NCBI GenBank assembly: GCA_963854835.1
Contig: OY978528.1
Span: 39,113,960-39,177,959, forward strand
Origin: Megamerina dolium
Lineage: Eukaryota > Arthropoda > Insecta > Diptera > Megamerinidae
Length of the DNA stretch: 64,000 bases
Reading direction: 5' to 3'
Shown: in pieces, positions 19,871 through 31,195 of the stretch
Layout of the letters: each line of letters begins with the position of its first letter
Position numbering within the stretch: position 1 is the stretch's first letter
Notes under the pieces: generated by a model
What the model was told of the DNA's origin: nothing
Database searches by the model: none
What the model saw: the letters and a program-made list of their open reading frames with translations, nothing else
Position numbers and translations under genes: made by a program

Positions 19871-22127
19871 TTAATCTGAATCTTCAGCCTTTGGGAATAA
19901 TATTTTTCGTAATGATGAATTATGAATTTTCGTAAAATAATCTGTTGCAGTATCGTCCAAATTTAAGAAACTCTGTTTATCACCATAGCCAGATTCATCA
20001 CTGCCGATAATTCTATATTGACAACGACAACGAACAACAACAAAATACATGTAAATAAACCAACAAAAACTATAATATAGTATATTTACTTGAAACTGGT
20101 TTTTGTTAAATCTTTACGTGATCTAAAGCTGTTATGATTATGATTAACTGGTGTCGAATTAACCACTTTACCATTGGCAAAGTGATTAACTCCACGCCAT
20201 GGTGTTCCTTGCTGAGAGAGATCAAAACAGTTTTCATCCATTGTGAAATCATCACATGGTTGTGTTTTACTATCACCAGTTCTCGGTGTTGATGATATAA
20301 GTTGAGCACAAACATTCGGACCTTTACCATTTGACACATTCGATTCTTTCTTGAGTGCTGCACCAAACCAACATGTTATGAATGTGACAACAACATTTTT
20401 AAAATTGCACATTTTAGACCAGGCTACTCGACATGAGCTTCGAATTGTTTGCATCTGCATATGAATAGATTAAATGTAATTGAAGAGAATAAAAATATCA
20501 AATAAAAATAAAAAAATAAATATGTGGCACTTAAAGCCCCAAAGGGCTCATTGGCCGATCTTCTCTTCCATTACTGTTGTGCGTCTTAAATTTGGACAGT
20601 ATTAGAAGGGACCTACTTATTTTAGCCGGTTCCGAACGGCAGAACGCTTGTGTCATCACTTTTTCTGAGCTTTGTCACAGAGTTCTTTTAGAAGCTTTTT
20701 CATGACAAGTTGTTACTGTCGGAAGAATTGCCAATTGCTTGCCGACAGGTGGGTACCATTCGAAAAAAAAAATCTAATCGATATTAAATTTGTTACGCAT
20801 CAGCCGGGGATTGAACCACGACCTACAGATCAGAAGGCGAACACTCTAACCACTGAGCTACGGCATCCAAAATATCAAATATGCTTACTAATTTATGAAT
20901 AATTTCCCAACGATTCCGATATTGTATCATTCTAATAAATCTTTTATGAGTTAATAGCTGGTCCACAGTTGGTCGTGCCTCCGGTTCAGGTGTCATCATT
21001 TGTTTTATAATATTTTGCAATTCCGCTGATATGGCTAAGGCGATTTGTAGAAGAGTTTTAATAGGCTTAAAAAACCGCTATTGTACATACGTTTTATAAA
21101 ATTATCCGGCAAAATACCACTTCGTAATTCCTGCCACAATGGTCCATTTGAAGGTAACTCAAGATAGCAGGATAGTTCCAATATTGCAATACCCAAACTG
21201 AATATATCTGCAGCTTTTGAAAATTTTCCCTGCATTATTTCCGGCGCCATATATCGCGAATCTCCTTCTGTCGCCTCATGACGATTTGCCTGCAACCTCA
21301 AGTTTTAAATAACTTTACCGTGTTATTGCATTCATATTTTTCATACCCTATCTACGTCGATAACTAGTCCAAAATCTGCAAGTTTACAACATTCGTCATC
21401 ACCAATTAATACATTGTCTAATTTAATATCCAAATGGATTAGATTTCGGTCATGCAGGCTTTTTAAAGCTAGGAGTAAATCCAACATTATTGACCATATC
21501 TTCTCCTCGGCAATATGCCGATGCCGTTCAAGATAGTATTCGAGACTCTCACGACACAATTCCATTTGCATATAGAGACGGTCGTCTTGCTCCCAGGCAC
21601 GATAGAAGCGAACACAGTTTGCATGTCCAGAAAACTGCTCGTAAAGACGCACCTCTTCCAAACGTTCTTGACGATAATTTTCACTTCGAAATAATTGCTT
21701 CGACATTTTCACAGCATACAAAAGTCCATCCTCTTTAGATCGTACCTTAAAAACTTCTCCAAATGATCCCTCACCAATTTTAGCAATGCGCACAAAACAC
21801 TGCTCAAAATATGTCTCACTTGTGGAGCGATCATATGAGGCGCTCAATGGTAATGCAGCTTCTTCGCCTTCTCCCCGAAACGATATAGCATGTGCTGTTG
21901 TGGAATGACTTCGATTAAATGTGGAATCGGAATAATGGCAATAGCGTAGGTTTAACTTTGGTGGACGTAATCGGCTACTATCTTCACGTCGACTCGCCTG
22001 AAAGGAGAAATGGTTATTGCAGGAAAGGCCCTTGGGAGGATGAAAAAACTGCAATTACCCGTTTATATGAATGTTGAAATACTGAATCGTCCCTAATATC
22101 GGGCACTGGTAAACGTTGTGTTTCCAT
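19871..22127 (-). CDS. Myt1: Myt1-type inhibitory protein kinase (Wee1 family)
   Basis: Membrane-associated kinase that phosphorylates and inhibits Cdk1 on Thr14/Tyr15 before mitosis. I assemble six exons with consensus splice sites: 22127-22059, 21997-21347, 21289-21091, 21034-20889, 20454-20090 and 20012-19871, giving about 523 residues, near the usual insect length. The kinase domain shows the glycine loop GEGSFG (residues 98-103), Lys120 in YAVK, catalytic HLDIKLDN (Asp213) and DFG (231-233); the HLD form and the DFGLV segment are typical of Myt1/Wee1. A hydrophobic stretch at about 373-390 fits the C-terminal membrane anchor of Myt1. The fourth intron contains a SINE on the same strand (20505-20868). 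Exon joins are predictions; the exon 4-5 junction is the least certain. Confidence 0.88.
20505..20868 (-). mobile_element. tRNA-derived SINE, copy B, in Myt1 intron 4
   Basis: Same family as 18725-19060, here on the minus strand, with the head at 20868 and an A/T-rich tail at 20505-20524. A perfect 13-bp target duplication AAAATATCAAATA flanks it (20492-20504 and 20869-20881), the mark of LINE-mediated retroposition. It occupies most of the intron between exons 4 and 5 of Myt1 and leaves the donor at 20888 and the acceptor at 20455 untouched. Confidence 0.9.
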
Positions 22128-22569
22128 GTGGCGGTTGTTGTTGTTTCGTGATCTTATTATTTCTGTTCTCTCTAGTGTTTAGTAATAAAAATTATCAAAA
22201 TGTTATTTTACAGAAATGAAATTAAAACTCAATGCAAAACTAGAATGAAAATTACGAAAGAAGACCGAAAGGAAGGACTACAACAGGAATTAACTTTTGT
22301 TGTAATTCAGTGTTTAAAAATCTAAATAGCGCGACACTTGAGAGTTATCACAGCATTCAGCTTTAGGTATACTGCAGCAGAGTTGCAAAAACTTGTATTG
22401 TGTAGAAGCAGCTTTAATTTAAAAGATTATAGCATCGTATTGCAGCGTTTAAGTGCCTGTTTACATTAGATTTCCCATGAACGGTATATCCATGAACGCT
22501 GTGATCACATTAGTGCAATTGCGCCGGTTTTATTTCAACTAAAATGCTACAGTGGAATTGGAATTTTGG
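22128..22569. promoter_or_regulatory. Upstream region of Myt1
   Basis: Non-coding DNA between the Myt1 start codon and the MITE at 22570. It should hold the promoter and 5' UTR of the minus-strand Myt1 gene. I see no clear TATA box. GCGTTCATGGATATACCG with an inverse partner just upstream (near 22480-22500) forms a small hairpin. Confidence 0.4.
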
Positions 22570-22576
22570 AATAAAG

Positions 22577-22712
22577 TAGGACTGTGCAATTAATCGTTTG
22601 TTCAGAAATATTGATTTATCAAAGTATTCGATTAATCAAATATGAAATTAATCGAATTATCATGATTTGATTATTCAAAATAAAAATTATTCTAAAAAAA
22701 AATTCAAAATAT
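22577..22712. mobile_element. hAT-like MITE, left half
   Basis: Begins TAGGACTGTGCAATTAATCG followed by GATTAATC-rich DNA. The right half with the inverse end (TGCACAACCCTA) is at 33060-33246, split off by the gypsy insertion. TAGGGnTGTGCAA ends are typical of hAT elements. The flanks AATAAAGT and AATATAGA agree at 6 of 8 positions, consistent with an old 8-bp duplication. Confidence 0.7.
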
Positions 22713-23150
22713 TGTTACGTTTTTATTCTGTGAGCGTTTAATTCTATTTGAATTACCTTGTTCGATCACTGGATTCTGTTAATAATCACTGCAACACTTG
22801 TTTTATACAACTATATACAGCAACAATTTATTTAATAAACTCTATTTACAATCAACTCTGTTTATAATCAACTATTTACAATAACACTTTAATGTACTAG
22901 CAACTTTTGCCTCTGTATAGATGTTTGCGCAGTCACGATCGGAATTCGATTAATTCTCACTTCTCAACACTCGCTCTATTTATACTCTGTTGGCAACACC
23001 CCAGAATCTTCCTTTATCGAGATTCTTCTCTTCCTTTCTCGTTGGCTTGTTCTGGTTATCGCTTATTTCTTTTTGTTGACATTCATGTCGATGCTGCCAA
23101 TAGTGTCAGTCACAATAGTGATGAGTAACCAACTATCGATACTCGTTACA
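22713..23150 (-). repeat. Gypsy 3' LTR
   Basis: 438 bp, with TG...CA ends on both strands. On the minus strand a TATAAATAG promoter motif lies at 22984-22976. The adjoining purine-rich tract at 23151-23167 (minus-strand AAGATGAGGGCAG) is the plus-strand priming site. The 73-codon frame inside it is fortuitous. Confidence 0.92.
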
Positions 23151-23188
23151 CTGCCCTCATCTTAACCTTGTTCGTCCCGAACAAGTTT

Positions 23189-23653
23189 TTATACTTCCCC
23201 TCGATATGGCGCAAGTTGCTCCAAGTGCACTACTTTAAACTTTGCTCTTTTATTCCAGGCACGTTGAATACGATACACTACGTCATTTATCTTTGCTATA
23301 ATCTCATATGGTCCTTCCCAATGAGTCTGTAGTTTAGGGGACAGGCCTTTCTTTCGTTGTGGATTATGAAGCATTACAAGCTCTCCTTCATAGAACCCTT
23401 TTGAATTTGCTTTCAAGTCATACCTGGCCTTCATCTTATCGCTTATCATCTGCGACCGCTCTCTGATGAACTGATGTACTTCATCCAACTGTTCCCGCTT
23501 TTCGCTAATATAATTACCTTCGGTTGATCTCGTTGGTGTTACAACTCCAAATTTTAAATCAGCTGGCAGTCTTAACTCGTTTCCAAAAATTGCCATTGCC
23601 GGCGTAGTAGCCGTCGTATCATGTTGTGCGCATCGATATGCCATGAGGAACAT
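23189..23653 (-). pseudogene. Gypsy integrase C-terminal part
   Basis: Minus-strand frame with the end of the catalytic core (FLMAYRCAQHDTTATTPAM) and the C-terminal region (LPADLKFG; then a GPYEI SH3/GPF-like module near residues 115-135). It overlaps no other gene and stops 39 bp before the LTR. A premature stop separates it from the upstream integrase frame that ends at 23669. Confidence 0.85.
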
Positions 23654-23668
23654 TGGTATATGTACATC

Positions 23669-24271
23669 CTAGTCTCTTTGGTATTTATCTACGACTTTTC
23701 TCAAATATTCCTCCAAGGTACGGTTAAATCGTTCTACCATGCCATCAGATTGTGGATGCAAAGGTGTTGTACGAGTTTTGTATATACCCAGCATACGGCA
23801 TATCTCTTGGAATACAACTGATTCGAAATTTCGACCTTGGTCTGAGTGTAATTCCATCGGTACACCAAAACGAGTAATCCATTGGTTGACGAATACATCC
23901 GCAACTGTACTAGCTTCTTGATTTGGAATGGGGTATACTTCAGGCCATTTACTGAAGTAATCTATAACCACCAGAACATACTTGTTTCCTGCGTTGCTTA
24001 TTGGAAATGGTCCAGCTATGTCCATAGCAATTCGCTTAAATGGAGCACCCACGGTGTATTGGTGCATCTTACCTCGACTTTTCTTAGTGGGACCTTTCGC
24101 CATTGTACATTGCTTACACTTCCGAATCCAATCAGCGACATGGTCATGACATCCAACCCAATAAAATCGTTTCTTTATTTTCTCGACGGTTTTGGTGATT
24201 CCCAAATGGCCTCCACTGGAGGCATTGTGATATTCAGCTATCACTTCATTTATTCTTGCCTTGGGTACCAC
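23669..24271 (-). pseudogene. Gypsy integrase: zinc-binding domain and catalytic core
   Basis: Shows the HHCC zinc finger (H-x-N..GGHLG..CKQCTMAK) followed by the DDE core: first Asp in MDIAGPFP, second in HSDQGRNFES, and Glu in the GMVERFNRTLEEYL segment. Its upstream boundary results from a deletion of about 28 bp at 24275, revealed by the copy at 47140-47568. A stop at the C-terminal edge splits off 23189-23653. Confidence 0.87.
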
Positions 24272-24275
24272 TTTC

Positions 24276-25229
24276 CTATGTTCGGAATAAACATCCGTCT
24301 CGTAAGTGCAGGCTTTGCCACTGCGCCCAGTATGCCTTTGCTATTCTACTCTCATTAGCCATTTCTTGCCAATCTGGACGTATGCCCTGCTCCTTGTATT
24401 CCATAATCTTTACGAGATCTGGGTCGTTCCTCTGATCTTCTTGCACTCGTTCGGTGGTCCATGACTCCTGCGGCAATATATTCGTAAGTCGTATGTCGAC
24501 AATGTGCTCCTTGCTCTCCACTCGAGAACAATGTTTACATTCCATTTTGCAAGGACGACGAGATAGAGCATCCGCGTTGCCGTGATGTCCTCCTATACGA
24601 TGTTCGATGGTAAAATCATAACTCTGCAGCCTTTCATCCAGCGCGCCAATTGTCCTTCTGGGTTTTTAAATTGTAATAACCACCTTAGCTCTGCGTGGTC
24701 AGTTCTTAGATGAAATGACTGGCCGTACAAGTATTTATGGAAATACTTTACACATTCCAGTATTGCGAGCAACTGTCTTCGAGTGACACAGTAGTTTCTT
24801 TCTGGCTTCGACAGGATTTTACTGTAGTATGCTATTACTTTTTCTTGCCCATCTATGATCTGAGAGAGCACAACACCTATTCCATAGCCACTTGCATCTG
24901 TGTCCAACACAAACTTTTGTCCAGGTACTGGATACGCTAATACTGGTGCTGAACAGAGTCTTTCTTTCAGTTGTTCGAATGCTTTCTGTTGGTCTTCGCC
25001 CCATACAAATGGTTTGTTCTTTCTTGTCAACTCATGCAGACTGCTGGCGATGTTTGCAAATCCAAGAACAAATCGTCTATAGTAGGTGCATAAGCCTAGG
25101 AAGCTTCTTAACTCGTGAAGATTCGACGGAATAGGCCATTCTTGTACTGCTGCTACTTTCTCCTCGTCGGTATGTACCCCTTCTGTTGTTACTTTATGAC
25201 CAAGATATTTAACTTCTCGCCTGAAGAGT
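24276..25229 (-). pseudogene. Gypsy RNase H and connecting region
   Basis: Frames 25030-24593 and 24545-24276 encode the end of RT, the RNase H domain (DTDASGYGIGVVLSQ; ERNYCVTRRQLLA; LRTDHAELRWLL) and a linker. A one-base shift near 24640 breaks the frame in the RHxNADALSR-type segment. The 5' side is cut at 25229 by the jockey insertion, with the other half of pol at 29751-31195. Confidence 0.85.
25217..25229. repeat. Target-site duplication of the jockey insertion (left copy)
   Basis: TCGCCTGAAGAGT, repeated exactly at 29751-29763. It lies within gypsy pol and proves that the jockey element inserted into an already present gypsy copy. Confidence 0.93.
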
Positions 25230-25394
25230 TTTTTTTTTTTTTTTTTTTTTTTTTGTTAGCTTATTTTTTTTTTATTGAATCTTTCTTAAATACAAGAAAC
25301 TAACAATAATTATTCAAATCTTACAAGCTAAATAAAACTATGTGATATCCCCTACGTTCCATCACAATTTGGTGAGTCGCGAGATGTAGCAATT

Positions 25395-28042
25395 TTACAG
25401 CATATTCAGTGTGTCTTTTCTTTTTAATCGACGATGCCCCTTGCTCAGCAACAATTGCCTAGCAAGGGGATTCGGATGACTGTGTAATTTTTGAATGTAG
25501 CTTCTGCAGGACATTGCAACTTCCTCAGAAATTGTGGATACATTTAAATCTCGATGGATGTTAACGTTCCTCATATACCAAGGCGCGTTTACAATAATTC
25601 GCAGACACTTGGATTGTATTCGCTGCAATTTTTCGATATTAGAGGGAGATGCGGTGCCCCAAAACTGAATACCATAAGTCCAGATTGGTTTCAGGATTGC
25701 TTTATATAATAGCACTTTGTATTCAAGATTCAACTTTGATCGTTTGTGTAACAGCCACCATAACTGATTCATTTTAAGCTTGATCTGAGTTTTCTTTGCC
25801 TCTATGTGATATTTCCATGTCAGCCTTCTGTCGAGGTGAATACCCAAGTACTTTGTTGAGGAACATTGTGGAACTGATTGGCCATTAATTTTAAGTGGGG
25901 GACATGTATCTAGCCTTAGCGTGAAGGTTACATGTACGCTCTTTGATTCATTGACTTTTATACGCCATTTTGCTAGCCAGATTTCGAGAGAATCGACGTG
26001 AGTCTGCAGGAGTTTAGTAGCTTCTATGGGGTTAGAGCGAGAGCACAATATTGCCGTATCATCAGCAAAGGTCGATATGAATGTATAGTTATTGTTGGGC
26101 ATATCTGAAGTGTATAAGAGATACAGTAAGGGACCCAAAACGCTTCCTTGAGGAACGCCAGCGTGAATATCCAATGGATTTGTTGTGTAATCCTTGTGAT
26201 GTACGAGAAATTGTCTTTTCGTGAGGTAGCTACTAAGCAATGAGGAGACATTTGCAGGCAGTAATAGTTTGAGTTTGTAAATAAGGCCATCGTGCCATAC
26301 TTTATCGAAAGCTTGAGTGATATCAAGAAAGACAGCTGAGCAATACTTTTTTTCTTCAAAAGTGTTCCTTATCAGAGTTACAATGCGGTGGACTTGTTCT
26401 ATTGTGCCGTGCTGTTTTCTAAATCCAAACTGATGTTGAGGAATCAGTTGGTTGAGATTAATAAATGGAGTTATATTCATGACAAGTAGCTTTTCGAATA
26501 CTTTAGAAAGTAGAGGCAGGAGGCTGATAGGTCTGTACGATGCAACTTTTGTAGGGTCTTTTCCTGGTTTTGCTATCATAATAATTTTTGAAGTTTTCCA
26601 GCATTTGGGATAGTGTTTAATACGAAGGATAGCATTGAAAATGTGCATCAGATGAATTACTGAAGCCGGAGGTAGCTCTTTTATCATTTTACCGGTAATT
26701 TTATCTGGACCAGGTGATTTTTTTGGGTTTAAATCTTTATAAATTGCTTTGAATATGTCCTTTTTTTTAATTTTGAGCGTTATTGAGCAAGGTTGAGAGG
26801 TTAATATTGGTAATGAGGACTGTGAAGAGGGTGGATTGGGTGTAAACACACTTTTTAGGTGGTTTGCAAAAGCCAAACCCTTCTCACAGTTGCTTCTAGC
26901 CCAATTACCGTCACTCAAACGGATGGGGGAATCAGTGAGAATTGGCCGATTTGATTTTTTTGCTGATTTCCACAAAGAGTAGTCTGACGCTTCACCAGGT
27001 GTTAATTTCGCTATGTGCTCTTCTAACTCTTTGTTGTTTTTATTTTTTAAGGCTTGCTTTAACTTTCGAGTGCAGTGCTGTAGCTGTGTTTTCAGATTCG
27101 GTGATCTGAATTCTTGCCATTGTCTTCGGAGTCTTCTTTTCTGTCTTACTAGCAATTCAATATCGGCTGGTGTGTATGGGCTATAGTTTGATTGCTTGCA
27201 TACCTTTGTGCAGGTGGCTGAGCTGAGAGCTAATGAGAGCAGCTGGTTGAATTTTTCGAGTGCTGAGTCTACATCGTGTCCATTTCTTAATACAGTACTC
27301 AGAGGAAGATGGGAATTTATATATTTCTTGAATTTTAACCAGTCTATTTTCTTTCTAACGCAATTGCTTTGGGGGCTTGGTGATTTTATAGATATTACCG
27401 TGGGTGAGTGGTCAGATGATAGATCATAATTACACTCTGTGGAGATATTTTCCATCTGCAAACCTTTGGCGACTCCAAAGTCTATGAGATCGGGTATTTT
27501 CCTCTTGTCCGTCGGCCAATATGTCGGTTGACCATTTGAAATAACATCGTAGCCGTGGTTAGTGATGATTGAACATAGTCTTTTGCCTTTTGGAGTTATT
27601 AATCGGGAGCCCCAGTGAGTGTGTTTGGCGTTGAAATCGCCAGCAACCAAGAATTTGCTACCAAGAGTTGAGAAAAATTCTTTATATTGCTGTTCGGTAA
27701 TACTGTATCTTGGGGGACAGTATATCGCAGATATTACTAGGTTAGAGATGTATTCTTCCAGACATATAGATGTTGCTTGCAAGTAGACGCTACTAAAATC
27801 TTCGAGAACATGATGTTTTATTCTGCTTTTTATCAATATGGCAGTTCCTCCACGTGCCTTACCATGCGGATGATTTGTGGTGTACAGTTGTAATATGGTA
27901 TTTGGTAGCAATTTTTGTCAGTGAAATGGGTCTCAGATATCATCATTATGTCGATTTGGCTGGATTCAAGGAATTGAATTAGCTCCAAACGGTGCTGGCT
28001 TAAGCCGTTGGCGTTCCAGTGGCATATCTTGAGACAACTCAT
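25395..28042 (-). pseudogene. Jockey ORF2: endonuclease and reverse transcriptase (one frameshift)
   Basis: The start at 28042 overlaps the ORF1 stop (ATGA). The first about 47 codons (WNANGLSQH, ISETHF) run in one frame; from about 27911 an 838-residue frame continues. The break is in a short A-run (five As where six would keep the frame). The endonuclease shows GDFNAKHTHWGS and SDHSPTV. The RT shows KSPGPDKITG, SYRPISLLPLLSK, FLDITQAFDKVWH, GVPQGSVLGPLLY and STFADDTAIL. No RNase H is present, as usual for jockey. The stop is at 25395. With one base difference from an open frame, it may be a recent mutation or a sequencing error. Confidence 0.93.
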
Positions 28043-29652
28043 GGTCTGGATAGCAATGTTTGGAGTAACATCGATTGATTTTTCATCATTTCTTGCATCA
28101 TTGTTTGCATTGAGTTCATGAATTGGTTCATATTCTGAATCAATGTTTGAAGCAAATGTTCAAGGGTACTTGGCTGTTGGGTGGGCAGTGAGTGTTTCTG
28201 CTCATTATTTACATTGCTTTGTTGGTGTGGGTTTTGTTTTAACACGCTAGCGTATGAATTGGTTTGATTCTTGTTTGGGATTGCAGAGAAGAATTGTGTT
28301 GCATCAATATTTTGTCTCTTACTTGAGTTGGCTATCTGAGTTTGCTCAACTGGTTTTAGAGGTTGATTGCTAGCGGAGAAATTTAGCTTTAGGGTTGTAT
28401 ATACTGGGCAACCTCTATAATTTGCGGTGTGATTACCTCCACAATTGCTGCATTTTTTTATGCTAGCATCGCCTTTAGATTTTGGGCATATGTTTGATTT
28501 ATGGAGATCTCCACAAATCACACAAACAGCTGGCAGGGTACAATATGTCTTAGTATGTCCATATTCTTGGCAGTTGCTGCACTGAGGAGGTCCAGTTCTC
28601 TTATGGGGTTCTTCGATTGTGATTTTGCGATGCAATAAATATCGAATTTTATATATGGGGTGTACTTCACCTTTTTTTAGGGGTTTTGTTTCAGGCTGAA
28701 GCTCAATACGATATAACGGTTGAGGTATATTGCTCTTGTTGAGAATGTTGAACACTGTTTTGGCTTGAAACCCTTCTTCCTGAAGGGCAAGTTTGATTTC
28801 GTTAATATCAACGTTGGGTTCGACGCCTTTGAGTACAACGGTTAAGCCCTTACTACTTTTTAGCTGATATGTGTAGTAATTCTTTTTTACAGCATCAAAT
28901 TCCGCTATTACTTTGCGATAATGAGTTTCGCTGTAGATTTGCACTTTTGTTTCCTCAATTTGGCCTTTGCGAATAGGAACAACATGGAAATTCTTTGGTC
29001 CTATAAGACTTGTAATTCTAGAAATCAACTTATCTGAGTTGCGTTCTCTCAAGAAAATGGGTGGGGGTTTGAAATTTTTCTTGGAGATAATATTTTCGTC
29101 ACTTTCATCACCTGAAAGCAGAGCGTATCTATTTTCCGAACTAATAGGGACAGTGTTCTGTTTTTGAATTTTTGTTGAATTCATTTGTTTTGAATTTTGC
29201 GGACTTCTCTTTCGCTTTACTACAGTAATGTAGCGATCAATACCAGTTTGAACAGCAACTGGTTCTTTATTAGTCATCGCACTAGTTGCTTTAACTACTG
29301 GGTCATGCACTTCAGTAGAAGTGCCGTTATTTGATTGCTTTGATGTTGTAGCTGTTGGTGTTACAGCAGGAGAAGCACATTGTACACTCCACGGTATAGA
29401 GGGAGATAGTATATCACGATAGAACAAATTATTTTTTTTGTCTGTATTTATTGTTGTTGCAAAATTTGATGAATTTTTAATATGTGCAGGCAAAAGATTT
29501 GCACTGTTACTTTCACTTGTGCAGTGTGTATCAACTGTTTTATTTGATAATGCACTTATCGGAGGGGTTTGCGCGGGTGATTGCAAATTATTGTTTACAC
29601 ACACATTAACAGGCGATTGCCGTTGCCGGAGAGGAGAGCGTTGAACACTCAT
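28039..29652 (-). CDS. Jockey ORF1 (gag-like nucleic acid chaperone)
   Basis: Uninterrupted 537-codon frame. The N-terminal third is low-complexity (Ser/Thr/Asn/Gln). The middle (about residues 205-360) is the conserved jockey gag fold with KNFHVVPI and a GxxVVLKGVEP-type segment. Three zinc knuckles follow (CSNCQEYGHTKTYC, CVICGDLHKSNICP, CSNCGGNHTANYRGC, about residues 364-432). The C-terminus holds a Met/Gln-rich helix. ORF1 proteins bind element RNA and form the particle used for target-primed reverse transcription. The frame is open throughout. Confidence 0.92.
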   Translation of the reverse strand: MSVQRSPLRQRQSPVNVCVNNNLQSPAQTPPISALSNKTVDTHCTSESNSANLLPAHIKNSSNFATTINTDKKNNLFYRDILSPSIPWSVQCASPAVTPTATTSKQSNNGTSTEVHDPVVKATSAMTNKEPVAVQTGIDRYITVVKRKRSPQNSKQMNSTKIQKQNTVPISSENRYALLSGDESDENIISKKNFKPPPIFLRERNSDKLISRITSLIGPKNFHVVPIRKGQIEETKVQIYSETHYRKVIAEFDAVKKNYYTYQLKSSKGLTVVLKGVEPNVDINEIKLALQEEGFQAKTVFNILNKSNIPQPLYRIELQPETKPLKKGEVHPIYKIRYLLHRKITIEEPHKRTGPPQCSNCQEYGHTKTYCTLPAVCVICGDLHKSNICPKSKGDASIKKCSNCGGNHTANYRGCPVYTTLKLNFSASNQPLKPVEQTQIANSSKRQNIDATQFFSAIPNKNQTNSYASVLKQNPHQQSNVNNEQKHSLPTQQPSTLEHLLQTLIQNMNQFMNSMQTMMQEMMKNQSMLLQTLLSRP

Positions 29653-29675
29653 ATTATAATCAAAATGTTTGCAAA

Positions 29676-31195
29676 TTATATTATTTTATTTGTTTTTTTT
29701 TTTTTTTTTCTAAAAATCGAAAGAAACACGTCCACTCTTATTGGTGACTTTCGCCTGAAGAGTGAACACTTTTTCATATTCATTTTAAGCCCTGCTGATT
29801 GTATACGCTCAAATACTTCTTTCAACTTTTCCAGGTGGTCGTTAAAATCTTTTCCCATCACGATAATGTCATCGAGGTACACCAAGCCCTTTTCCAGTGT
29901 AGTCCTCTAAGTACACGCTCCATCAAACGTTCGAAAGTAGCTGGCGCATTGCATAAACCAAATGGCATGACTGTAAATTGCCATAGACCATCGCCAATAC
30001 TGAAAGCTGTTTTCTCTTTGTCCTCCTTACCAAGTTCCACTTGCCAGTAGCCACTTTGCAAATCAAGAGTTGAGAACCACTTCGCACCAGATAGTGTGTC
30101 CAGAGTGTCATCGATTCTTGGCAGTGGATAGCTGTCTTTTTTCGTAATATCATTCAGCTTTCTGTAATCAACACAGAATCGAGTACTTCCATCCTTCTTC
30201 TTTACCAGCACAACTGGAGAACTCCATGGACTCGCTGATGGTTCAATAACACCTTGCTTCTGCATATCGGTAATCAGCTTAATGGCTTCGTCTCTTTTTG
30301 CCAATGGAACTCTTCGTGGTGTTTGACGAATTGGTCTAGAATCACCGGTGTCAATGTGATGCTTCACGATGGTTGTTCGTCCTCCAGTTTTTCCATTTGA
30401 AGAAAAGATTGAACTGTACTTCTCCAATAGTTGTAAAGCCTTTTCTTTTTGCTGGTTGTTAAGCACACCTGCCCATTCTTCCATCTGTGCTTTTATTTCC
30501 GCTCTCACAGTTCTTGATCTTCCACTTTTTATCGACGAACCATTTTCGCAGTCTACTACGGCAGTAACTTCCTGGCAATGACCAATCATCATTCCTTTAT
30601 TCACAACTGTGGATGTATTAGTTGGATTTAATATTCGCACCGGTACTATTCCATTTTCTTTAGGTTCTACTAACGTCCTACCAAGTATGATGTTTTTATT
30701 TTGTATTTCTTTATCTGCTTCCACTAACCACAACTTGCCTGTCCCATCATCCACTTTCATCTGTGCCCATATCACCGCTTCTGATTTTGCTGGAACCTCT
30801 TGGCGTTGACATGCCAGTACTCGTTTGATGTTTCCACTCCGCTTGTAACCGATGTTCAATGGTAATTCGACATTTGCATAGCGCAGTATCCGTTGATTTA
30901 AATCTAACGTAAATCCGTTGTCAATCATAAAATCAACACCAATTATTACGTCATCGATGATGTAGGTCACAATGAATTCATGTTCCCACGTGTAATTTCC
31001 AATAGATACTCGTTTCTTTATCTTACCCAGAATTTGTGCATCCTCACCCGTTGCTGTACGCAATTTTATTCCCATTAAAGGCTCATACCTCTTTACCAAA
31101 TCGCTCTTGATTATAGAATGTGATGCACCAGTGTCCAGGGTTAACATGAATTCCATATTGTCCAATTTTCCATCAATAGTCAAGCTGCTTGGCAC
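29676..31195 (-). pseudogene. Gypsy pol: protease and N-terminal RT
   Basis: Frame 31195-29858 begins with a retroviral-type aspartic protease (LTLDTGASHSII, near residues 15-26), then a linker and the RT with PWSSPVVLVKKKDGS, FCVDYRKLN, TLDLQSGYWQ and MPFGLCNAPATFERLM. The catalytic box VYLDDIIV (29885-29862) lies in another frame after a one-base shift in a G/A run near 29890. The part from 29750 to 29676 is jockey 5' UTR, where the gypsy frame ends at the insertion point. Confidence 0.87.

Larger units (their letters stand above)
25230..29750 (-). mobile_element. Full-length jockey-clade LINE inside gypsy pol
   Basis: About 4.5 kb on the minus strand with a perfect 13-bp target duplication, a 5' UTR of about 100 bp (29750-29653), ORF1 (29652-28039), ORF2 (28042-25395) and a 3' UTR ending in a run of about 30 A (25259-25230 as T). 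ORF1 and ORF2 overlap by ATGA, the usual jockey arrangement for coupled translation. Only one defect is visible, a one-base frameshift in the ORF2 endonuclease. Fragments of the same family occur at 1-46, 3623-3885, 13470-13811, 14906-15015 and 18339. Confidence 0.95.

Noticed and set aside
22907..23128. 73-codon frame, identical at 32816-33037
   Set aside because: It lies entirely within the LTR of the gypsy element; duplication reflects the two LTRs, not a gene.
22713..23188. Search for an envelope gene in the gypsy element
   Set aside because: Integrase stops 39 bp from the LTR; there is no room for env, so the element is not an errantivirus with an envelope.
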